Made by a program: the position numbers and the translations under genes
The notes under the pieces: generated by a model
What the model saw: only the letters and a program-made list of their open reading frames with translations
Told to the model about the DNA's origin: nothing
Databases searched by the model: none
Origin: Alphaproteobacteria bacterium
Lineage (GTDB): Bacteria; Pseudomonadota; Alphaproteobacteria; Micavibrionales; Micavibrionaceae
Assembly: GCA_002690045.1 (NCBI GenBank)
Contig: NZDE01000010.1
Coordinates: 298,355-362,354 of the forward strand
Length of the DNA stretch: 64,000 nucleotides
Reading direction: 5' to 3'
Part shown: piece after piece, positions 50,601 to 62,600 of the stretch
Layout of the letters: every line of letters starts with the position of its first letter
Position numbering within the stretch: the stretch's first letter is position 1

Positions 50601-53600
50601 TAAACGCATCATTGGTTGGTGAAGGCGTAACGGTCAACCTTGGTGGTGGTCAATCTATCACAAGTGATACGAACGCAATTGGCGCTGATGTTATTAGCGG
50701 TTTTGAAAATGTCGTTGGTTCTGATTTCAACGATACATTGACAGGTAGCGCGCTTGCCAACACCTTACAGGGTGAAGAAGGTGATGATGTTATCTTCCTT
50801 GGTAATGATGGCTCAGACGTTCTTGAAGGCGGCGAAGGCGGCGAAACAAACGGCGATACATTAAATGCGTCACTTTATGGCAGTGGGATTACGGTTAGCC
50901 TTGATGGCGTTCAAAGCATTGATACTGGTGATACAATTGCAGAATTTGAAAATGTGATCGGTACAAGCCATGATGATATCATCACTGAAAACAGCGGCGA
51001 AGTGAACACGATTACAGCAGGCGCTGGTGATGATACGATTGTTGTGTTGGATGATGCCAATAATGATGTATTTGATGCTGGCACACAGACAACGCGTGAC
51101 GTACTTGATTTGTCGAATGTGACTGGCAGTGTTGTTATTGATATGTCAGCGGACCAAATCTCTGGCGCGACAATCGGCACAGATAGCGCGGTTGGCTTTG
51201 AAGAGTTTGTCGGGTCTGACCAAGATGATACATTCATTGGTGATAATGCGGTTACCGAATATGTTGATGCAGGCGAAGGCAATGAAACCAATGGTGACTT
51301 GTTAGACTTAAGCGCGGCCTCTGGCACAGTTATTGTTGATTTAACAGGCGCATCTGATGTTGGTGCATGGACACAGCTTGGCGGCGCAGGCGGCGGTGAC
51401 TTCTTCCAAAACTTTGAAATCTTCCAAGGTTCTACATTTAACGATGTATTCTACGGTAATAATGCAAGCGATGACAGCTTCTATGGCGGTACAGGTGATG
51501 ATGTTTTTGCATGGTCTTCTGGTTCGGATATTTATGATGGTGAAGGCGGTGAAGATACGCTTTACTTTGTAACGGATGCCTCGGTGCCATTGCTTGGTGC
51601 AAGCATTACAGAAGGTGTTACTGTTGTCCTTAATGATAATGCGCTTGCAGATTCTACTGTAACGTTTGACGGCACAGAAGTTGATAAGATTATCCGCGGT
51701 ATTGAAAATATCTACACAGGCGCGGGTGATGATAACCTAACTGGTAACAATGTGGCGAACACACTTGTTTCTGGCGCGGGTGCTGACGTGCTTAACGGCA
51801 TGGCGGGTGATGATTACCTTGATGCTGGCGCTGGCGCTGACACAGTTGTTGGTGGCACAGGCGCAGATACAATTATCATCAACCTTGGCGATAACGATAT
51901 TGATAGCTATGACGGCGGCGCGGATATTGATACGGCAACATTACAGTTCGCTGGTCTTGATGCGCTTGAAGTTGCTTATATCAATATGGAGGCAGGCACA
52001 GTCTATATTGGCGGTGAGGCCGGTACGGGCGATACAATTACAGGTATTGAAAATATCACGGGTTCAAGCGAGCGCGATATTATTACAGATGCACACACAT
52101 CGCCAACTGCGAACATCTATGACGGCGCGGCGGGTGATGATGACCGTATTGATTATTCAAACCGCACAGAAGACATTAACGTTACTTTGAATGGCGCAAC
52201 CGACGCGACTGTACAGATGGATAGCGTTAATGAAGATACATTGCGTAATATCGAAGAGGTCGTTGCGGGTAGCGGTGATGATACAATTACTGGCGATGCC
52301 AATGATAACGTTATCCTAGGTAACGCAGGTGATGATACAATTGCTGGCGGTGAAGGTGATGACAGTCTGGACGGCGGCGCAGGCGGTACAGACGTTGCGG
52401 ATTATTCTGTGCATGCGAATGCAGTTTCTTTTGATATTACTGATGCTGCGGGCAATATTACAGCGACCGATACAATCAATGCGGATGTTGATACCGTTAC
52501 GAACTTTGAGCGTGTAATTGGTACGGCGCAGGGGGATGTGTTCAAGTTAGCCTCTACAGATGTTGCCGCTATACAAGGTGCAGGTTTTGTTTATGACGGC
52601 GCGGCTGGTAATGATACGGTAGAGATTGATGGTACGTTAGACTTTGAGCTGTCTGACTTGGTTGGCACATTCATTAATGTTGAAACAATTGATGTCGCGG
52701 ATTCTGTGCCGCTAGGTGGCGCAGATAAGTTTGAAATTCGTGGTGATGAAGTTGCAAGCTTCCTACCTGGCGGCACGGACACATTACGTATTGTTGTAAA
52801 AGATGGTACGGCTATTAATGTTGATTCAGGCGGCGCGTATACAATTGACAGTTTAACCCCTTCTATTACGGGCTTTGAACATACCTATACATTTAATGGT
52901 GGTACGCTAACGCTTATTGTTGAATATGAGCCGATCCGTGGTACTGAAGGCAATGATGTTCTTTACGGTAACCTTGGTGACAACAATATTTTGGCGCTTG
53001 GCGGTGACGATACAGTTTATGGTACGCAGGCTGGTGACCGTCTAAATGACCTTGATGGCAGCGATAATATCTTCGCGGGTACAGGTAATGATACCGTTTA
53101 TGGTGATGAAGGTGCCGATACAATCTATGGTGATGATGGTGTTGATACTGTCTTTGGTGAGCATGGCGATGACCGTATCATGGTTCAAAGCGATAGTTCG
53201 ACTGACTATCTATATGGCGGTATTGAAGGTGATACTGATGATGCTACTGATGAAGTCGGCGGCGATACCATTGACGCGAGTGAAGTTACAGGCGGCGGCG
53301 TTCATATTAACCTAAACGGTGCGCAAAGCATTACCGACCTTGGTGGCGCGAATATTGGTGCAGATCAAATTAATGGCTTTGAGAACGCAACAGGTTCGGA
53401 TCAAGACGATACATTGACGGGTAACGCAGTTGCCAACACATTGCAAGGCTTAGATGGCGATGATGTTATTAATGCGGGCGATGGTAACGATTATGTTGCT
53501 GGCGGCGCAGGCGCAGATGTAATTGACGCCGGCAATGGCGATGATTATGTCGATGGCGGTGATGATAACGATACAATTATTGCGGGCGCAGGCGTTGATA

Positions 53601-56600
53601 TTGTAGATGGTGGCGCAGGTGATGACCTTATTCACGGTCTGCTTTCTGATGACGCGAGCGATACAATAGATGGTCAGGGCGATACAGATACGCTTGATTA
53701 TTCTGGTGATACAGGCCTAGGCGGCGGCGAAACAACCGTGATTGACATGAATGCTGGCGAAGCTTACATCGTAGGTGAGGCGGCAAATAAAGATATAATT
53801 AGCGGTGTTGAGAACCTTATCGCGACAGATCGTGACGATGTGATTGTTGACAAGAACAGCGTTGAAGCCAATAGCTATGACGGTAACACAGGCACTGATA
53901 AGATTGATTATAGTGGCCGTACAGGTGAAGACATTGCGGTAACCTTGAATGGCGCGACAGATGCGACCGTCACCATCGATAGTTCAGCTGAAGACACTAT
54001 TAAGAATATTGAAAACATCGAAACATCAGATGGTGATGATACGATTAATGGTGATAGTGTTGCAAACCACATCATCGTGAATGCGGGTAATGATACGGTT
54101 AATGCGGGTGCAGGTAATGACAGCATCGACGCATCAGCAGGTAATAACATCATAAATGGTGATGCAGGCGAAGACCTGATTACGACAGGTACAGGCAATG
54201 ATACCATTGATGGCGGTGATGATAATGATAACATCACATCAACTGGCGGCGCGAACATTGTTGACGGTGGCGCGGGTAACGATATTATTAACCTTGGCGG
54301 CGGCGCTGATACGGTCGATGGCGGCGCGGGCAGCGATAGCATCTCATCCGGCGCGGGCAATGATGAAATTACGCTTGGTGATGGTGATGACTCTGTTTCT
54401 GCAGGTGCTGGCGATGATATTATTTATGCCGCGGGCACAGGTACAGATACCATTAACGGCGGTACAGGCGATGATACAGCGGACTATACTGGCGCGGCTA
54501 GTATTGCGGTAACGTTCACAGATAAAGATAACCAAACTGTCGTTACGAATTCAGAAACTGATGTTCTTGTTGACGTTGAAAACATTACAGGTACAGCAGG
54601 TGATGATACATATGTGCTTGATAGCACAATCCTTGATGATCTTGTGGGCGATAGCCAATTCTTTGATGCTGCGGGCAGTACGCTTGATACGGTGCGCGTA
54701 ACGGGCACAATTGATTTTGAAGCAAGTAAGCTTGCGCAGCTCTTCACGAATATTGAACAAATTGATTTGGGCCAAGCTGAGCCTGAATTCTTGGGTACTT
54801 TTGATGTAACAGATGCTGACCTGCTGGCAATGATTGGCGCGGCATCTGGTGATATGCGTATTATTGTCCGTGATGGTACTGAGTTATCTATTTTAGATGG
54901 ACTTGCAGGTTATACAATGACAAGCCCAGCTGATGGTATTCCTGATGGCGTTGATACAGTTCGTTATGACTATGTTAGCGGCGGTGATACTATTCGTCTT
55001 TATGTCGAAACATTGCCGATTATTGGTCAGGATACGGGCGATGCTTTCCCAGACGATAATGATGACCTTGGCGGTTCAGATCTTATCGGTAACGCTGGTG
55101 ATAACCGCATTTATGGTCGTGCAGGTGATGATGAAATTTGGGGCTTACAAGGTGATGACCAAATTTATGGTGAAGATGATAATGATACGATCCATGGCGG
55201 AGATCAGAACGATACGCTAACAGGTGGTAATGGTTCAGATACCATGTATGGTGATGCGGGTGATGATATCATCCACATTGAGAGCGATGGTGCGGCAGAT
55301 ACAATTGATGGCGGCACAGGCGTTAACACAATTGATGCAAATGCGGTTACAATTGGTGGTATTGATGTTGACCTATCTGGCGCGCAGAGCATTCAGGATA
55401 ATGCGGCTGATCCAGGTGCGAATATTGGTAATGATGAAATTACGAATATTGATAATGTATATGGTTCTAATCAGAACGATATTATTGTCGGTAACGCTAG
55501 CGCGAACGAACTTGTTGGTCGTGACGGTAATGATACGTTAGACGGTGCGGGCGGTAATGACATACTTCGTGGCGGCCTTGGTGACGATACCTTGACTGGC
55601 GGCGCAGGCGCAGATTCTATGGATGGTGATGATGGCACGGACGTCTTCATTCTTGGTGATGGCGATGGCGAGGTGGATACTATTACAGGTGGCGCGGGCG
55701 CTGACCTTATTGATTTCACAGGTGCTAGCACATCCTTGACCATTCGTTTGACTGACGGTTTGGCAGGTAACGTAGCTGAAGGTATGAACGTGATTAGTGG
55801 TATAGAAAATGTCATTGGCGGCAGCGCTAGTGATACTTTCTATGGCTCTAGCGCGGATAACACGCTTACTGGCGCTGCGGGTGATGATAAGTTTGCATGG
55901 TCACTTGGCGATGATGAATATGATGGCGGCGCGGGCACTGGCGATACATTACGCTATGATGCTGATGCGGGTGAATTTGCGGATCTGACAGAAACAACAG
56001 TTACCGAAAATATTACCTTTGATATGAGCTTAGGCGCGACAACAACAGTCAGCTTCGGCGGCGCAATGTCAGGTAAGACAGATACATTCACAGGCATTGA
56101 AAATGTTGCGACTGGTGATGGTAATGACGTCATCACAGGTGATGCGAATAATAATATCTTCTGGACGAATGATGGCGCGGATACAATAGAAGCGGGCGCG
56201 GGCGATGACCAAATTTACGCAGGTGCAGGTAACGACCTTATTATTGGCGGCGTAGGCGATGACACAATTGATGGCGGCGCTGGCACAGGTGATGTGTTGG
56301 ATTACAGTGCGCATGGCAGCACTATTAGCGTTGATATTACAGATACAGTTGGCGGCGCGACTATTACAGATTCTGCAGCGGATGTGGATAGCATCACAGG
56401 CGTTGAAACTATTGTCGGTACATCGGGTAACGATACATTCACACTTACACATGACAAACTTGCAGCATTGAAAGCAGGCGGTTTTGTTTATGATGGTGCA
56501 ACTGGTACAGGTGATACAGTTGAGGTTTCTGGCGACCTTGACTTCGATATGGATGCCTTGGTTGATGTATTCGTCAATGTTGACCGCGTTGACCTGACTG

Positions 56601-59600
56601 GTGCGCTTCCACAAGACGCAGATGATGTTGATTTTGACATTAATGGTGACCAAGTTGCTGCATTGCTAGGTTCTGGCAATGGTGACGAACTTGAGATGAT
56701 CTTCAAATATGGTGTTGAAGTTGATGTTACCAACGGCATTAACTTTGATGACATGACTGGCCCGGTTGATGGCGGCGGTTTCCCAGTAACTAATGAAGAC
56801 CCTCTACAGATCTACACCTTCGAATTTGGCGGGCGTACAATTACATTGCGCGTAATTCTTGAGCCGATCCAAGGGACACCTGGTGCAGATACTGGCGGCG
56901 TTATTGATGGTGGCTTTGGTAATGATTACATCCTTGCGGATGCCGGTAATGACGTAACAGATGGTCACGAAGGTAATGACTTGATTTACGGTGAAGCCGG
57001 TGATGATACGATTTACGGTAGTGAAGGCAATGACCGCCTCTATGGTGGCACAGGCGCTGACGAAGTTTACGGCGGTGATGATGATGATGTTATCTTCGCT
57101 GATAGCGATAGTGCAAATGACTTATATGATGGTGGTGCGCATGTAAATGGCGATACGATCTCTGCACAAAACGTTCTTGGCGGTGGTGTCGTTATTGACC
57201 TAACGGGCGGTCAGTCCATGATTGATAATGCGGCAGATGCTGGCGCAAATCTTGGTACAGACACAATCACTGGCTTTGAACATGCAATTGGCTCGAACCA
57301 AGATGATATTCTTACTGGTGATGCAAGCGGCAACACATTGCAAGGCCTAGACGGCGCAGATACAATTGATGGCGGCGCAGGCAATGACGTTCTTAATGGC
57401 GGTGACGGCAACGATACAATCACCACAGGTACAGGCAATGATACTGTAGATGGTGGTAACGATGACGACACAATCTATGCCCAAGGTGGCGCGGATGTCA
57501 TTGATGGCGGCGCGGGTACGAATGATTTAGTCAGCTATGGCAGTAATGCAGATGATATGACGATTGATATGTCATCCCTTACTGGCGGCGCGGTTAGCGT
57601 TGTTGTCAGCGGTACAGAAACTGACAGCGTCATTAATGTTGAGAATTTTGAAACTGGCACAGGCGATGACACCATTATCATCGATAGCGGTTACAGCAGT
57701 GATGAAATGGAAATTACCACAAATGCAGGTAATGACCACATCACACATGATGGTGCATCAGACGTTGTGATTAACGGTGGCGCGGGCGTTGATACGGTTG
57801 ATTATTCATCTGCGGCAAGCGTAAGCTTTGATATTACAAATATTAATAGCGCGACAACAGTAACTATTCCTGCACTTGGCACAAATACAATTGAAGGTAT
57901 TGAAGTTGTATATGGCTCGGCTACAGGCAATGACGTTATGCGTGGTGATAACGCAACAGATAACGTCTTCTATGGTCAGGGTGGAGACGATACATTAGCT
58001 GGCCGTGACGGTAATGATACACTTGATGGCGGCGCAGGTAACGACTTGTTTGAAGCTGCAGGTGATGGTGATGATATTATCATCGGTGACGTTGGTAGTG
58101 ATACCGTTACATATGCAGGCAATGCAGGTGCATTAGACGTAACATTTGATTCTACAGATGGTGATTTCACTGTTGATGATGGTCAAGGTGGCACAGACAC
58201 AATTACAGATGTTGAATCCTTTATCGGTTCTGGCAATAACGACCATTATCGCCTGACGGATGCCCAAATTGATGACCTTATTACAAACGGCATTACTGTT
58301 AATGGTAACACGGGTTCTAATACAGCCTATGTAACAGGCGAGCTGAACTTCGAGGCTGATAAGCTTGCGCAGATCTTTAGTAATGTATTTAGTTTTGACC
58401 TTGCGGGTGCAATTCCAGAAGATAACGTAGATACGTTTGATATGGCGGTTGCAGATATTAGAACGCTTGCGGGTAATGATGACAGCAACGTTCTGCGCTT
58501 TACGTTATCTAATGGTCAGAAATTCCTTGTTGATGGTCGTGATAGCCTTAGCTATGACGCAATTGATGGCGGTACAAGTGAGCTTGTTTACTATGTTAAT
58601 GACGGTGCCGATACATACGAAGTACGCGTATTTATTGTGCCGATTGAGGGTGATGAGCTTGGTTCTGCTGAGGATGATACACTTTACGGTAACCCAGGCG
58701 ATAACGTCATGGACGGTAAAGAAGGTAATGACGTTATGTATGGCTGGGAAGACGGCGGCGATAGCGTTAATACTGGTAATGACATCATGCTTGGCGGTGA
58801 AGGCAATGACACGATCTATGGTGGTGACGGTAATGATAACCTAAACGGCGAAGACGGCATTGACGAAGTTTATGGCCAAGATGGTGATGATCGCATCTTT
58901 ATTTCTAGTGACGGTGATGCAGATACGTATGATGCTGGCGAAGGCGGCGAGACTGTCGGCGATACGTTAGATGCAAGCAATGTATCTGGTGGCGGTATTG
59001 ATGTTGACCTCGATAATGGCGGCAGTCAGACTATTGCGAATAACGGCGCAGCGAACCTAGGCGCGGATACAATTGACGGTTTCGAACATGTTACAGGCTC
59101 TGACCAAGACGATATCATCAAAGGTGATGCGGGCGGCAACACATTATTGGGTGAAGATGGCGCAGATACTATCGAAGGTCGTGCGGGCGCTGATTATATC
59201 GATGGTGGCGATGGTGATGATACTGTTATCGTTGATAATGATGGCGCGACAGTCGATACATTAATTGGTGGTACAGGCAGCGATACGCTAGACCTTACGA
59301 ACCTAGGTACAGATGCTGTTGATATTGATTTGACAGACGGCGCGCAGACCATTTCTACGGGTGATAGTATTGATGGTTTTGAAAATATCATTGCGACCGA
59401 TGGTAAGAACGTTATTCAAGGTAACGATTCAGGTAACGCGATTGATGCAGGCGCGGGCGATGATACGATCACTACAGGTGCGGGCGATGATGTGATTGAT
59501 GCAGGCGCGGGCGCTGACGTTATTCGCGCGAATGCTGGTGATGACACAATTGATGGCGGTAGCGAAGTTGATACGGTTCTGTATGATGGCGATGCAACAG

Positions 59601-62600
59601 GCATTGATGTTGACCTAACAGCGGGCGCGGATGTCAACGCAAGCACCATTACGCAAGGCGGCGATACAGATACATTAACCAATGTTGAGAAGATCACAGC
59701 AACAGGTCAAGCAGATAGCTTTACATTAACATCTGCACTGCTCGCGACAATGAGCGCTGATAACTTCTATGATGGTCAAGGCGGTACGGATACGCTGACG
59801 ATTACAGGTAATCTTGACTTTAATGCTGCTGAGCTTGCGGATCATTTCACAAATATGGAAGTGATCGACATGACTGGCGTAACAACAGGCTTTAGCGAAT
59901 TTGCTATTGATGTTGATGATATTGCCGCATTGTCTTCTGGTAATGGCAGCACCATTCGCATTCGTTTGGATGGCGCGAATACCGAGAAAATCAACATTCA
60001 GAATGGCGCATCATTCACATTAAGCTCTGCTGTTTCTGTAAGCGGGAATGATACGACTTATACTATTTCAGATGGCCCGAACACGATTACATTAGTGGTT
60101 GAATCAGCTGCACGTGTTTGGGGTACGCTTGAAAATGACGTTATTACAGATGATGGCAGCAACCACAATATTTATGGTCTAGATGGCGCGGATCAAATCT
60201 CTGGCGGCATTGGCGATGATTACATTGATGGCGGTAATGATGATGATAGCTTAACGGGCGGCGCTGGCGCGGATACTGTTATTGGTGGCGCTGGTGATGA
60301 TACCGTTTATGTTGATAATGATGGCGCAAGCGCGGATGATCTACAAGGTGGCACGAATACAGCGGCGGGCGATACGCTGAATGCAGCGGCGATTGCTGCA
60401 GGCGTAACGGTTGATTTGGATACATCTGGTCAAACTATTGATACAGGCGATACAATTTCAGGCTTTGAAAACTTCATCGGCGGCAATGGTGATGACACCG
60501 TGCGCGGCGACGATGCAACTGCGAACACAATTGTCGCTGGCGGCGGTGATGATGAAGTCTTCCTTGGCGCTGATCATGCAAATGATTATTTAGATGGCGG
60601 TGCGGATACAAATGGCGATACATTGAATGCGTCTGAAGTTGCAACGGGTGTGAATATTGACTTAAGCGCAGGCACTGTTGATGGCAACAGCGTTATTGCA
60701 GGCTTCGAACATGTTATTGGTACAGCTGATGCTGACACCATTACAACATCAGCTGCGGATAACAGCATTTCATCTGGTGCGGGCGCGGATAGCATTATCG
60801 GTAGCAATGGCGATGACACGATTGATGGTGGCGCAGATTACGACATCCTCGATTACAGCGGCGATGATAATTTTATTACTGTTGATTTAAGCGGCCTATA
60901 TAGCGGTACAGTAGCCAAAGATAGTGCGGCAAACACAGATACTATTTCAAATGTAGAAAGAATTCTTGGTACGGCATTTGATGATAGCTTTACGCTACGC
61001 GCGGCTGACCTTGTTCAGTATAATTCAGATGGTGCACTATTTGATGGCGGCGCGAATGCATCAGTTGACGGTGATACATTATTTATTAATGGCACAATTG
61101 ATTTTGATGCTGACCGTATTGAAGATATTGTCACAAATATTGAAACATTAACGCTAAGCACGGGTGTATTTGCTGTTGCTGATGATTTTGTAATTGATGT
61201 TGACCAAATCACTAAAATGAATGGCGGTGATTTAAATGGTACATTCCGCATCCGCGCAAAAGATCGTACATTGATTGATGTACAAGATGGTACATGGACG
61301 CTTACAAATACACAGACTGTTGGTGGTTTTGAAACACACTACACCTATCAAAAAGGTGGAGATACGTTAACCATCATCACAGAAACAGTGCCGATTGAGG
61401 GTACGACAGGTGATGATGCGACGATCCAAGGTACATCTGAAAATGATACCATCAAGGGTTTGGCTGGTGATGATACGCTTTACGGTGATGATGGTGATGA
61501 TAATCTGTTCGGTGATGCTGGCGAAGATACACTTTATGGTGAAAATGGTGATGACACGCTTTGGATCCAAGAAGATAATGATGCTGATTACTATGATGGT
61601 GGTGCAGATGAAGATACATTAAATGCATCACTTATTCTAAATGGCGGCATTATTATTAATCTGAGTAACGGCAATATTTCTGCGGCCGATATCGGTGCGG
61701 ATAGTATGGCGCTTGGCACAATCGAGCATATTGTTGGCTCGAACCAAGGCGATACTTTGACTGGTGATGCGGGTGCAAACTCTATTGAAGGCCTAGATGG
61801 CGATGATATCCTAGACGGCGGTACAGGTGGCGCGGATTATCTTGATGGTGGCGATGGCGATGATACAATTATCGTTAATGAAGATAGCGCAAATGATACG
61901 TACATCGGTGGTGATAGCGGTGAAACGGGTGGCGATACGCTTGATGCATCATCAATCACTGGCGGTGGTTTGGTTGTTAACCTTGATACAAATGTGTTCC
62001 AAGCGAATGCGGCTGACCCTGGAGCAGCGATAGGTACAGACACAATTGACGGCTTTGAAAATGTATTCACTGGCGATGGTGATGATATCATTACAGGTAA
62101 TGCAGGTAACAACACAATTCAATCTGGTGCGGGTAATGACACAATCACAGCAGGCGCTGGTGATGACGTTGTTATTGGCGGCGCAGATAATGACATTTTC
62201 TATGACGGCGCGGGCGCTGATGAATATAACGCGGCTGTCGGCGGTGATAACACATTCCACGCCGTAGATGATGGTGAGGCTGATACCTTCACAGGTGGCG
62301 CAGGCACAGATACGTTAAACTTGGGCGCTCTATCATCAGACATTATAGCTGATCTATCTACTGATACGCTGACAACAGGTGATAGCGATGAAATGACAAG
62401 CATCGACAATATCACTACTGGTTCAGGTGATGATACCGTAACGGGTACAGCGGGTGATAACGTCATTAATACTGGCGATGGTGATGATCTTGTACGTGGC
62501 GGTGCAGGCAACGATACAATAGACCTTGGTAGCGGCGGTACAGACCAAGATACCGTGACCTATAGCGGCGATACAGACGCAATTACAGTTGATATTGATG

